Below, piece by piece: positions 24,099 to 32,467 of a DNA stretch of 50,694 bases; positions within the stretch are counted from its first letter, which is position 1, and every line of letters starts with the position of its first letter. The position numbers were made by a program, and so were the translations under genes. Under the pieces are notes generated by a model. The model did not search any database. It saw only the letters and a program-made list of their open reading frames with translations, and had not been told where the DNA came from. The DNA is from Treponema sp. (lineage in GTDB: Bacteria; Spirochaetota; Spirochaetia; Treponematales; Breznakiellaceae): assembly GCA_031276965.1 (NCBI GenBank), contig JAISMC010000167.1:1-50694 (forward strand), written 5' to 3'.

Positions 24099-25490
24099 AT
24101 GGAATTTGATCCCGATCTTGAATACCGGAATCTGCCGGTGGTGGTTCTGGCGGGGCGGCCCAATGTGGGAAAATCCACCCTCTTTAACCGGCTGGTGCGG
24201 AAGCGCCGGGCCATCACGGATCCTGCGCCGGGCGTAACCCGGGATCCGGTGGAGATGAACGCCTTCATCGCCGGGAAACCGGTCCGCCTTGTCGATACGG
24301 GAGGCTTCAAACTGGACCGGAGCGGCGGCGATTCGGACCGCCTGGACGGCCTGGTAATGGAACGGACCCTGGAAACCCTGGAAAAGGCGGACAGGATAGT
24401 TTTGATCCTTGAGGCGGGGGAACTGACCGCAGAGGACGAAGAATTTATCGGTTTTCTCCGGCCCTATCAGCGGCGGCTCCTGGCGGCGGTAAATAAAACC
24501 GAAGGGGGGAGACTGGAGGGGGAGGCCTGGAATTATCTTTCCTATGGGTTCGGCCGGGTCTTTATGATCTCCGCCGAACACGGGGATAATGTCGGAGAGC
24601 TTGAAGAAGCTATGGTTGAGGGCCTGGACTTTTCCGGGGTCGAAGCCGCGGACGCCGCGGACCGGCCCATCCGGATCGTCCTGGCGGGGAAGCCCAATAC
24701 GGGAAAGTCTACCCTGTCGAACCGGCTTACCGCGTCGGCCTCTTCCATCGTCAGCGAAAAGCCCGGTACTACCCGGGATGTGGTGGAGGGGGCCTTCACC
24801 TACAAGAAAAAAAATTTCCGTATCCTGGACACCGCCGGGATACGGCGAAAAGCCAAGGTTACCGAAAATATTGAATACTATTCGGTGAACCGGGCCATCA
24901 AAGCCATGGACGAGGCGGATATTGTTTTTTTGATGATAGACGCCCAGGAGGGGCTTACGGATCAGGATAAGAAGATTACCGCCCTGGCCCATGACAAGGG
25001 CCGGGGAATCATCCTGGTACTCAACAAGTGGGATACCATGCCCAAAGTTAAGAATACCTTTAATGCGGTGCAGGACCGGATACGCTTTCTCTTCGGCCAA
25101 ATGGAATACGCCCCGGTTATACCGGTGAGCGCCATGGATGGAACCGGGGTGGACAAACTTATGGATACGGCGCTGGGGATCTACGCCCAGCTCAGGCGGC
25201 GCATCGACACGGGTCCCCTCAATCAGGCCCTGGGCCGCTGGCTTGAGGAGTATCCGCCCCCCGCCGGACCTCAGACCCGGTTTAAGGTAAAGTACGCTGT
25301 ACAGGTTTCGGATAATCCCGTTAAGTTTGTGTTCTTTGTTTCCCGGCCCCAGGCGGTAAACGACGCCTATGTGTCCTATCTGCGGAACCGGATACGGAAG
25401 GATCTGGGCTACTCGATGATACCGGTGGCCCTTGATATCCGCGCCTCCGGGAGCAGGCCCGCCCCCGGAGGGACCCGCAGGGTACGGTGA
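24099..25490 (+). CDS. der: GTPase Der (EngA), ribosome biogenesis
   Basis: Der is a double GTPase that helps assemble the 50S subunit. The ATG at 24099 has TAGGA about 7 bp upstream; a longer frame overlapping ptsI is rejected. The 463-aa protein has G-domain 1 with AGRPNVGKSTLFN, DTGG and NKTE, and G-domain 2 with AGKPNTGKSTLSN, DTAGIRR and NKWD, followed by the KH-like C-terminal domain (about 375-450). The NKTE in the first domain departs slightly from NKxD. It is 8 bp downstream of ptsI and overlaps the MerR gene by one base, so the three probably share a transcript. Confidence 0.96.
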   Translation: MEFDPDLEYRNLPVVVLAGRPNVGKSTLFNRLVRKRRAITDPAPGVTRDPVEMNAFIAGKPVRLVDTGGFKLDRSGGDSDRLDGLVMERTLETLEKADRIVLILEAGELTAEDEEFIGFLRPYQRRLLAAVNKTEGGRLEGEAWNYLSYGFGRVFMISAEHGDNVGELEEAMVEGLDFSGVEAADAADRPIRIVLAGKPNTGKSTLSNRLTASASSIVSEKPGTTRDVVEGAFTYKKKNFRILDTAGIRRKAKVTENIEYYSVNRAIKAMDEADIVFLMIDAQEGLTDQDKKITALAHDKGRGIILVLNKWDTMPKVKNTFNAVQDRIRFLFGQMEYAPVIPVSAMDGTGVDKLMDTALGIYAQLRRRIDTGPLNQALGRWLEEYPPPAGPQTRFKVKYAVQVSDNPVKFVFFVSRPQAVNDAYVSYLRNRIRKDLGYSMIPVALDIRASGSRPAPGGTRRVR

Positions 25491-25804
25491 TGGGCGCCTA
25501 TACCATCGGGGAGGTGGAACGGCTCCTCGGCCTCAGGGCCCATGTTATCCGGTACTGGGACAAGGAGATTCCCCTGCTCCAGCCAAAGAAGGACAATTCC
25601 GGCAGACGGATCTATTCCGGCCGGGACCTGCAGATCCTGTTTCGCCTCAAATATCTGCTGTACGACCGCCGCTTTACCATTGAGGGCGCCCGGGATGAAC
25701 TTTTCCGGGAACGATCGGGAAACCAGGACCTGCGGGCCCAAATAGACGCCCTGCGTTCAGATCTGGCGGAACTTTACCTTCTGGTAAGCCGCGCCAAAGC
25801 ATAA
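25490..25804 (+). CDS. MerR-family DNA-binding protein, 104 aa
   Basis: A small MerR-type protein: residues 3-70 form the winged helix-turn-helix (YTIGEVERLLGLRAHVIRYW, then IPLLQPKKDNSGRRIYSGRD and LQILFRLKYLLYDRRFTI), and residues 75-104 form a short coiled-coil that should dimerise it. There is no C-terminal sensor domain or Cys metal site, so it is a minimal MerR of the kind often found beside der or ihf-like genes in spirochaetes. The ATG at 25490 overlaps the der stop; AGGG about 7 bp upstream is the ribosome site. Its target is unknown. Confidence 0.85.
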   Translation: MGAYTIGEVERLLGLRAHVIRYWDKEIPLLQPKKDNSGRRIYSGRDLQILFRLKYLLYDRRFTIEGARDELFRERSGNQDLRAQIDALRSDLAELYLLVSRAKA

Positions 25805-25934
25805 ACCGCCGGGCATCTTCGTTTTCCGGTTCTATTGAAACTGCGGCCTAAAAATCTTATGATAGATCCCAGAGGCGGCAATTGGGCGCGAGCATGTTGA
25901 TATTGGTATTTATGGAAGGTACTTGCATTAAATC

Positions 25935-26537
25935 ATGAAAAAAGAATTTCTCCCCTACGACGTGGTGCGCAACAATGCGCTTAAAATGGCTCACCGGATC
26001 TATCATGACGGGTTTGTTCCCGATGTTATCTATGTTTCCCTCCGGGGCGGCGCCTATTTGGGTAATGTGATAAGCGAATACTTTAAGATTGTCCGCAGGG
26101 AAGGACGGCCGGTCTACTATGCGGCGGCGGTGGCCCGGTCCTATACAGGGGTCCGGGCGGCGGAGCAGATCAAGGTTGAAGGCTGGACCTATGCGCCGGA
26201 ACACCTGCGCATTGGAGATAAGGTGCTGCTGGTGGACGATATTTTTGATACGGGGAAGACCATCAATCACCTTACCGGGATTATCCTGGAAAAAGGCATT
26301 CCCCGGGGAGACATTAAAATTGCGGTCCACGACTATAAGTTTTTTTACGATAAGGCGTCCCAGCTTCCCGTACAGCCCGACTACTGGTGCCGGAAGCACG
26401 ATCTCTCCGTTAATGATGAGGATACCTGGATTCATTACATGAGCCATGAACTGGTGGGATTAAGCCCGGAGGAACTGGAACGGTACTACTACGCCCAGGA
26501 TCCGGATCTGCGGAATGTTCTGGGTGCGCTGCCCTAG
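25935..26537 (+). CDS. Purine-type phosphoribosyltransferase
   Basis: A 200-aa type I phosphoribosyltransferase. The PRPP-binding loop is VLLVDDIFDTGKTIN (near residues 98-112), and SLRGGAYLG (near 35) is the pyrophosphate loop. The C-terminal part, with DTWIHYMSHELVGLSPEEL, resembles xanthine/hypoxanthine-type enzymes of archaea and spirochaetes. It would salvage a purine base with PRPP to the nucleotide. No good ribosome site precedes the ATG; TTGGTA about 26 bp upstream of a CATTAA hints at another promoter close to the start. The base specificity cannot be assigned. Confidence 0.85.
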   Translation: MKKEFLPYDVVRNNALKMAHRIYHDGFVPDVIYVSLRGGAYLGNVISEYFKIVRREGRPVYYAAAVARSYTGVRAAEQIKVEGWTYAPEHLRIGDKVLLVDDIFDTGKTINHLTGIILEKGIPRGDIKIAVHDYKFFYDKASQLPVQPDYWCRKHDLSVNDEDTWIHYMSHELVGLSPEELERYYYAQDPDLRNVLGALP

Positions 26538-26549
26538 GCGGGGGAGTCT

Positions 26550-28208
26550 ATGAACAGAAAACGGTTGAGCCTTATATGCGGGCTGGTCTTCCTCTGTTTT
26601 TGGGGCGTAGTAAATGCCGCCGGCCAGGACACCATCGGCAAAGATGCCTCCGGCAAGGATACCTCCGGCGTCCCTGCCGGCAGCGTTCTTGCTGATGGGA
26701 CAGGTACGGGAATCCATACCAACGCCGGATCGGGACTTTCTGTGCCGGGGGCCTTTACCTCGGAAAAGTGGTTCTGGTTTTCGGTACATCCCCGGGGGGC
26801 TCTCAGGCTGGTTCTGGACGGCGTTGAAATATACCGCGGTCCCGGACCGGGCATGGTTTTTTTGAATGTAAACCCCGGAGAAGAACGGCGTTTTGAAATT
26901 ACCGCCGAACGTTATGCCGCCGGGGACGGCGGTTTTGCTTCCGGTCCCCGGGAGACCCGGGTTTTCGCCGTTCATCTGGATAAACGGGCGGCCTTATCCA
27001 GAGCGCCGGGTTCTTCCGCCGGGGCGCTGAGGACCAGCGAAACCGGGACGGCGGTCTTTATACCGGAGACCGGTTCCGGCGCGGATGTTTATGTCGCCTC
27101 CTCTCCTGCGCCGGATCAGGTTTCCCCGGAAAGTCCCGCCGTAAACACAGGAAGCGGGACCAGGGAAGATCCGTTTATCTACCTTGACGATGCGGTTAAC
27201 TTTGCCCGGAGGACGGGCCGGACCAGCATCCGTCTGAGGGGCCGTGTCCGTCTAAGGGGGGATCTGGCAATTTTGGGAAACCTTGCCGTTTATGGCGCTC
27301 CCGGTCCGGGGGAACACGATGCGGTACTCGAAATTCCCGGTGATTTCAGTATTAGAATTCACCGGGGCATACTCCGGCTTCAGGGACTTGTACTGGACCG
27401 GAAGAGCGCCCCTGCGCCGGCGTTTTATCTGGGAACGGGGGCGGGTTTTGAATTGGCGGATTCGGTGTTTAAGGGTGAAGGTCCCCTGGTTTGGGTTGAG
27501 GAGAAGGGGGTCTGCCTTATTACCGGTTCCCTCATCGCCTCGCTTATGAAGGAGAACCGCCGGATTCCGGTGTTCAGCGCAGGAAAGGGGGAGATCCATC
27601 TGCGTCAAAGCTGCGGAAACCTTGACGGCGTCCATGGGCTGTTCTTCGGGATGAAGGGAGGAATCTTTTCGGCGGAGGACAGTTTCTTCCGCCTGGAAGC
27701 GGAGCGGAGCGGGACCCTCCTCAATTTTGAGGGGGTCCGGGCGGATATCGCCAACCTCAACGCCTATGTTTCCGCAGGGGATTACGGTTCTTTGATGGAG
27801 ATCTCCGGTTCCAGGATGGTAATGACCGGGGGAAGCCTTTCGGTATCCGCCCGGGACGGCCTTATCGTTCTTGCCGAAGCCTCCGAAACCCTCTTCTCCG
27901 GAACCGGTTTCTTTCTCTCCTCCGCCTTTGTAGCCCGGGCCATGGAACTTTCCGGCCGTTTTCCCCTGGTGAGCGGCTGTTATTTCAGCTTTACCGGTTT
28001 TGCCCGGCAGGCGGAAGTCTTCTCCGTGAGGCTCCCGCAGCCCGCTTCCGGAACCGGCGCTTCCCCTCTCCGGCCTGCTCCGGGGGCGGTGGCGGGTTCC
28101 ATCTTTAAGGGTTTTACCCGCATCCTGGGCGGCGAATTTCCTGTGAGCGGCCTCTCCGCCTTTAACCGGGCCTTTGCTCCCCCGGACAGGCCCAATACCG
28201 CGGAATGA
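26550..28208 (+). CDS. Exported parallel beta-helix protein, 552 aa
   Basis: The N-terminus is a signal peptide (NRKRLSLICGLVFLCFWGVV, cleaved near NAAGQ), so the protein is exported. Residues about 25-55 are a short Gly/Lys/Asp repeat (GKDASGKDTSG). Residues 65-160 form a beta-rich N domain. From about 200 the sequence has a GTREDPFIYLDDAVNFA opening typical of right-handed parallel beta-helix proteins, followed by short repeating strands up to about 540. No catalytic residues of pectate lyases are obvious. It could be a surface polysaccharide-binding protein or envelope structural protein. It lies 12 bp after the phosphoribosyltransferase and overlaps rnhB by 4 bp. Confidence 0.75.
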   Translation: MNRKRLSLICGLVFLCFWGVVNAAGQDTIGKDASGKDTSGVPAGSVLADGTGTGIHTNAGSGLSVPGAFTSEKWFWFSVHPRGALRLVLDGVEIYRGPGPGMVFLNVNPGEERRFEITAERYAAGDGGFASGPRETRVFAVHLDKRAALSRAPGSSAGALRTSETGTAVFIPETGSGADVYVASSPAPDQVSPESPAVNTGSGTREDPFIYLDDAVNFARRTGRTSIRLRGRVRLRGDLAILGNLAVYGAPGPGEHDAVLEIPGDFSIRIHRGILRLQGLVLDRKSAPAPAFYLGTGAGFELADSVFKGEGPLVWVEEKGVCLITGSLIASLMKENRRIPVFSAGKGEIHLRQSCGNLDGVHGLFFGMKGGIFSAEDSFFRLEAERSGTLLNFEGVRADIANLNAYVSAGDYGSLMEISGSRMVMTGGSLSVSARDGLIVLAEASETLFSGTGFFLSSAFVARAMELSGRFPLVSGCYFSFTGFARQAEVFSVRLPQPASGTGASPLRPAPGAVAGSIFKGFTRILGGEFPVSGLSAFNRAFAPPDRPNTAE

Positions 28209-28780
28209 TCTGCGGCCTTGACGAAGCGGGCCGGGGCCCCCTGGCGGGTCCGGTCTGCGCCGCTGCGGTAATACTTCCCCGGGACTTCCCCGGGGAGATC
28301 CTGGGGGATTCAAAAAAATTAAGCCCCCTCCGGCGGGAAGCGGCCCGGCGGGTACTGTACGAAAGGGCATTTTGGGGCATAGGCTGGGCCTCGGCGGCGG
28401 AGATCGACGAGATCAATATACTTCAGGCAAGTCTCTTGGCGATGAAACGGGCCTATGGGGAACTGCTCCGCCTTGCCGCTTTTCCGGGCCTTCCGGCGCT
28501 GCAGGACATAGAGGCGGTGGCGGACGGCCTTTATGCGCCGGATCTTTCCGTTGCCTGCCGGGCCATGGTCAAGGCGGACGCCCAGGTCCCGGAGGTAATG
28601 GCCGCATCTATTCTGGCAAAGACCGCCAGGGACCGGATGATGGAACGTTATGCCTGGCTTTACCCCGAATACGGCTATGACCGGCACAAGGGTTATCCCA
28701 CGAGGGATCACCTGGAACGGATTGCCCGCCACGGACCGTCTCCAATACAGCGGAATACCTTTAAGGTGAAGACGGTTTAG
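28205..28780 (+). CDS. rnhB: Ribonuclease HII
   Basis: RNase HII removes ribonucleotides and RNA primers from DNA hybrids. The 191-aa protein shows the N-terminal catalytic pair Asp6-Glu7 in GLDEAGRGPLAGPV, the GDSKKLSP motif, a further acidic site near KADAQVPEVMAASILAK, and TARDRMM. The C-terminal YGYDRHKGYPTRDH and HGPSPIQRNTF segments are family hallmarks. The ATG overlaps the stop of the beta-helix gene (ATGA). It converges on accA, with only 18 bp between the two 3' ends. Confidence 0.96.
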   Translation: MICGLDEAGRGPLAGPVCAAAVILPRDFPGEILGDSKKLSPLRREAARRVLYERAFWGIGWASAAEIDEINILQASLLAMKRAYGELLRLAAFPGLPALQDIEAVADGLYAPDLSVACRAMVKADAQVPEVMAASILAKTARDRMMERYAWLYPEYGYDRHKGYPTRDHLERIARHGPSPIQRNTFKVKTV

Positions 28781-28798
28781 CCTGAAGGCCCGGCGGGA

Positions 28799-29725
28799 TT
28801 ACTCTTCGGCTCCCTCATTCCAGTGGCCGACCTTGCGGATCTTCTGATTCCTGTAACGGACCAGGATATCCGGGTTTCTGCCGCAGAGATCCGCCAATTC
28901 CCTGACCAGTATTTCTTTGATGATTTGCGCCGCTTCGGCGGGGTTGGTCTGGGCGCCGCCTGAAGGTTCCGGAATCACGCCGTTAATCACCTTGAATTCC
29001 AGAAGGTCCGCGCTGGTGATCCTGAGCATCGCCGCGGCGTCCTTTGCCTTGGCGGCGTCCCGGAGCAGGATGGAGGCGCAGCCTTCGGGACTTATCACCG
29101 AGTAAATTGCATTCTCCAGCATGTAGATCTTGTCTCCCACACAGAGTCCAAGGGCGCCGCCGGAACCGCCCTCGCCGATGATGACGCAGACTATGGGGGT
29201 TTTAAGCTGGCTGAATTCCCGGAGATTTCTGGCGATAGCTTCACCTATACCCCGCTCCTCCGCCCCCAGTCCCGGATAGGCCCCGGAGGTATCCACAAAG
29301 GTAATGATGGGCCTGCGGAATTTTTCGGCTTCCCCGGCCAGGCGCAGGGCCTTCCGGTACCCTTCGGGATTGGCCATGCCGTGATTGCGGAATACATTTT
29401 CCTTTAATGTCCGTCCCTTTTGGTTCGCCAGAAGGGTTACGGGCCGGCCGTCCAGAAAGGCAAGGCCCCCCACGATGGAGGGATCGTCCCCGTAGGTCCG
29501 GTCGCCGTGGAGTTCGGTAAAGCCGGTAAAGATCCGGTCAATGTAATCCAGGGCGTAGGGCCGGCCCGGATGGCGGGCCAGTTCAACCCGTTTCCAGGTT
29601 GTTTCGATCCTGGAGCCGGAACCTATTTTTGCCTCAAGCCTTTCCATCTCTTCCGAAGCGTCGAGCCCCGATTCCCGGATCAGCTTTTTCAATTCCTGCA
29701 CTTTCTTCTGCAATGCGGTATTCAC
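28799..29725 (-). CDS. accA: Acetyl-CoA carboxylase carboxyltransferase subunit alpha
   Basis: AccA with AccD moves the carboxyl group from biotin to acetyl-CoA, making malonyl-CoA for fatty-acid synthesis. The 308-aa protein starts at GTG behind GGAGGA. It has the N-terminal helical KKLIRESGLDASEEMERLE region, the HPGRPYALDYI motif, GDRTYGDDPSIVGGLAF, and the oxyanion-forming GEGGSGGALGLCVGD followed by SVISPEGCASIL. The length and motif order are normal. It is the last gene of the leftward fab-acc operon, and its start overlaps the accD stop by 4 bp, which favours equal synthesis of the two subunits. Confidence 0.96.
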   Translation of the reverse strand: MNTALQKKVQELKKLIRESGLDASEEMERLEAKIGSGSRIETTWKRVELARHPGRPYALDYIDRIFTGFTELHGDRTYGDDPSIVGGLAFLDGRPVTLLANQKGRTLKENVFRNHGMANPEGYRKALRLAGEAEKFRRPIITFVDTSGAYPGLGAEERGIGEAIARNLREFSQLKTPIVCVIIGEGGSGGALGLCVGDKIYMLENAIYSVISPEGCASILLRDAAKAKDAAAMLRITSADLLEFKVINGVIPEPSGGAQTNPAEAAQIIKEILVRELADLCGRNPDILVRYRNQKIRKVGHWNEGAEE

Positions 29726-30651
29726 GATCGTTCCTCCGGGGATTCCGCCGGGATACAGCCCGGCTGATGCAGGTCGATGAGCCGGGCGATGATATGCCGC
29801 TGATCCTGGCGGCGGACGATAAGATCCACAAAGCCCCGTTCCTGCTGAAATTCCGCCCGCTGGAAACCTGCGGGCAGGGCCTGTCTGATGGTTCCCTCAA
29901 TAACCCTGGGGCCGGCAAAACCGATAAGGGCGCCGGGTTCCGCCATGGTTATATCCGCCAGCATGGCGAAGGAAGCGGTTACCCCCCCGGTGGTGGGATC
30001 GCAGAGGACGGTGAAAAAGGGAATCCCCGCCTTGTCCAGTTCCGCGGCGGCGCTGGAGGTCTTTGCCATCTGGAGGAGGGAGAAGATCCCCTCCTGCATC
30101 CGGGCGCCCCCGGAGGTGGTGTAGATCACCACGGGAAGTTTTTCCTCAAGCCCCCTGAGCATGGCCCTGGAAACCTTCTCTCCCACCACGGAACCCATGG
30201 ACCCTCCCATGAACTCAAAGGACATCAGGGCCAGGACGGCCTTCCTCCCTTCAATAGAACAGATCCCGGTGATTACCGCATCCTTCATCCGGGCCTTCTC
30301 GGCGGCGGCGGAAAGTTTTTCCTCGTAGCCCGCAAGGTCAATGGGATTGAGGGAACTGAGATTCGCCGAGAATTCTTCAAAGCTGCCGGGATCGGCCAGA
30401 TAGGCAAGCCGTTCCGCCGGTTCCATCCGGTAATGGAAGCCGCAGTGGGGACAGGTTTTAAGGGCCTTCGCTATGGCCCCGGGATCCCGCCGTTCGCCGC
30501 ATCCGGGACAAAGGCTGGGATTTTCCGGTTTAGCGGCATTCAGCTTGAAGCTTTCGGCGGGCTTTCCCACCACCCTGGCCATTGCTTTGACGGCCGCAGC
30601 CTTGGCAGCCGCCGCCAGGGCTGCGGCCCCGGCAGGTATTTCAGACGGCAT
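29722..30651 (-). CDS. accD: Acetyl-CoA carboxylase carboxyltransferase subunit beta
   Basis: Partner of AccA. The 309-aa chain begins with an Ala-rich segment (about 1-30) that is longer than usual, then a four-cysteine zinc finger, CPGCGERRDP followed about 15 residues later by CPHCGFHY. The crotonase-fold core has GKAVLAL-type strand GRKAVLALMSFEFMGGSMG, SGGARMQEG, GIPFFTVLCDPTTGGVTAS and EPGALIGFAGPRVIE. A GGAGG site precedes the ATG. It overlaps accC by 11 bp upstream and accA by 4 bp downstream, so all are coupled. Confidence 0.96.
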   Translation of the reverse strand: MPSEIPAGAAALAAAAKAAAVKAMARVVGKPAESFKLNAAKPENPSLCPGCGERRDPGAIAKALKTCPHCGFHYRMEPAERLAYLADPGSFEEFSANLSSLNPIDLAGYEEKLSAAAEKARMKDAVITGICSIEGRKAVLALMSFEFMGGSMGSVVGEKVSRAMLRGLEEKLPVVIYTTSGGARMQEGIFSLLQMAKTSSAAAELDKAGIPFFTVLCDPTTGGVTASFAMLADITMAEPGALIGFAGPRVIEGTIRQALPAGFQRAEFQQERGFVDLIVRRQDQRHIIARLIDLHQPGCIPAESPEERS

Positions 30652-31987
30652 CTTCGGCCTCCTTGATCATGGTACTATAAAGGGATGTTCCAAAATCGCC
30701 GGAACGGAATTGAGGCGAAGCGATGATCCGCTGCTGTTCCGCCTTGTTGGTTGTTACCCCATCAATGACAAGTTCACCCAGGGCCCGCTGCATCCGGGCC
30801 AGGGCTCCGCGGCGATCCGGCCCATGGACGATCAACTTTGCCGCCATGGAGTCGTAGTAGGGCGGAATAGTACATCCCGTATAGAGGAAGGAATCGAAAC
30901 GTACCCCTGGTCCGCCGGGAACTTCAAGCCGGGTAACCCTGCCGGGAGTAAGGGCGTTGATCCGGCATTCCAGCGCCCACCCGGAAAGCTGTACCGCTCC
31001 GGGCTCAAGTTCTATGCGTCCCCAGCCCGCGGCAAGGATCTGCTGGCGGACAATATCCGTACCGGTGATAAATTCGCTGACCGGATGTTCCACCTGGAGC
31101 CGGGCGTTCACTTCCATGAAGTAGAAGTCCTCCCCCTCCACCAGAAATTCTACGGTTCCCGCCCCCCGGTACTTCAGTTCCCGGAACATCCTCACCGCCC
31201 CCTGGGCCATACGTTCCCGCATGGCGGCGGTTACCCCCGGAGAGGGGCTTTCTTCGATAAGTTTTTGATGATTCCTCTGCACCGAACAATCCCGCTCTCC
31301 CAGGATCGCCACTTTGCCGCCGCCGTCGGCAAGAATCTGCAACTCCACATGCCGGGGGTTTTCGAGATACCGCTCGATAAAAACCCGGCGGTCGGCGAAG
31401 TTTGCCTCCGCCTCGGCCCCTGCGATGGCAAGGTTTTCCGCCAGTTCATCCGCAGACCGGACGATCCGCATGCCCCTGCCGCCCCCTCCGGCGGCGGCCT
31501 TGATAATCACCGGGAAACCCAGCTTCTGCGCCGCCGCTTTGGCAGCAGCCGGATCGTCTATCGCTTCCTCTGTTCCGGGAGTAACGGTAAGGCCGAAGGA
31601 CCGGGCGGTACTCCGGGCCCGGACCTTATCTCCCAGGAGGCTAATCACCTCCGCATCGGGCCCGATAAAGATAAGCCCCTTCTCCCGGACCAGCCGGGCA
31701 AATTCGGCATTCTCCGAGAGAAAACCCACGCCGGGATGAATGGCGTCACAGTTCGTATGGGCCGCCGCATGGATGAGGCCGCTCCCGTTAAGGTAGCTCC
31801 GGGAGGACGGAGGCGGCCCTATGCACAGCGCCTGATCCGCAAGCCGGACATGGAGGCTTTCCTTGTCGGCGGTGGAATACACCGCCACGGTTTCAATGCC
31901 CATTTCCCGGCAGCTTCGGATAATCCGCACCGCAATTTCTCCCCGGTTGGCGATGAGGAGGCGGCGAATAACAGTTCCCTTGATCAA
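30641..31987 (-). CDS. accC: Biotin carboxylase subunit of acetyl-CoA carboxylase
   Basis: AccC carboxylates the biotin on AccB using ATP and bicarbonate. The start is a TTG at 31985-31987 with TAGGAG 6 bp upstream. The 448-aa protein has the N-terminal LLIANRGEIAVRIIR, the ATP-grasp glycine loop AAGGGGRGMRIV, RDCSVQRNHQKLIEESPSP, the catalytic MEVNARLQVEHPVSE, and the C-terminal ECRINA motif. All biotin carboxylase hallmarks are intact. It lies 9 bp after accB and overlaps accD. Confidence 0.97.
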   Translation of the reverse strand: MIKGTVIRRLLIANRGEIAVRIIRSCREMGIETVAVYSTADKESLHVRLADQALCIGPPPSSRSYLNGSGLIHAAAHTNCDAIHPGVGFLSENAEFARLVREKGLIFIGPDAEVISLLGDKVRARSTARSFGLTVTPGTEEAIDDPAAAKAAAQKLGFPVIIKAAAGGGGRGMRIVRSADELAENLAIAGAEAEANFADRRVFIERYLENPRHVELQILADGGGKVAILGERDCSVQRNHQKLIEESPSPGVTAAMRERMAQGAVRMFRELKYRGAGTVEFLVEGEDFYFMEVNARLQVEHPVSEFITGTDIVRQQILAAGWGRIELEPGAVQLSGWALECRINALTPGRVTRLEVPGGPGVRFDSFLYTGCTIPPYYDSMAAKLIVHGPDRRGALARMQRALGELVIDGVTTNKAEQQRIIASPQFRSGDFGTSLYSTMIKEAEDAV

Positions 31988-31996
31988 TCCGCGCTC

Positions 31997-32452
31997 CTAG
32001 AGCCGTTTAACTTCAAAAAGGGCCTGATCGTATTCTATCAGATCCCCGGTTCCCGCCAGGACGCTGAGAATCTCACAGTCGAATTCCGCTTCCAGGTGAT
32101 TCATCATCTTCATGGCTTCCAGAATACAGAGGGTATCACCGGCCTTTACCCTGGAACCGGCCCGGACAAAGGGCGGGGCGTCGGGACCGGGAGCGGCGTA
32201 GAAGGTAGCCACGATAGGACTGGTGATGATTTCCCCCCCGGCGGCGGGACCCTCCGCAGGAACCTTTACCGCCGGCGGAAGGCCCAGGTGTACTTCGGAG
32301 ACCGCGGGACCCGCGGCATTTTGAGCTCCGCCGCCGGAACAGCCCCCGGCTTTTTTGAGGATCAGGCGGGTAGTACCGTCGTTCAGATCCAGTTCCGCCG
32401 CCCGGCTTGCGTCAAATTTTTCTATTAATGTTAGGATGAATTTTTCGTTCAT
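31997..32452 (-). CDS. accB: Biotin carboxyl carrier protein of acetyl-CoA carboxylase
   Basis: The 151-aa carrier has an N-terminal helical region, a Gly/Ala/Pro linker (about 36-73) and a C-terminal biotinyl domain. The biotinylated residue is Lys115 in EAMKMMN; SPIVATFYAAPGPDAPPFV and the GTGDLIEYDQALFEV end are standard for acetyl-CoA carboxylase carriers rather than pyruvate or oxaloacetate ones. It follows fabV by 15 bp and precedes accC by 9 bp. Confidence 0.96.
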   Translation of the reverse strand: MNEKFILTLIEKFDASRAAELDLNDGTTRLILKKAGGCSGGGAQNAAGPAVSEVHLGLPPAVKVPAEGPAAGGEIITSPIVATFYAAPGPDAPPFVRAGSRVKAGDTLCILEAMKMMNHLEAEFDCEILSVLAGTGDLIEYDQALFEVKRL

Positions 32453-32467
32453 GGCAGTCCTGTTGTT

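Noticed and set aside
29599-32428. Two long plus-strand frames (29599-30666, 30473-32428) opposite accA, accD, accC and accB
   Set aside because: Shadow frames of the carboxylase genes, rich in Gly, Arg and Pro, with no family motifs.
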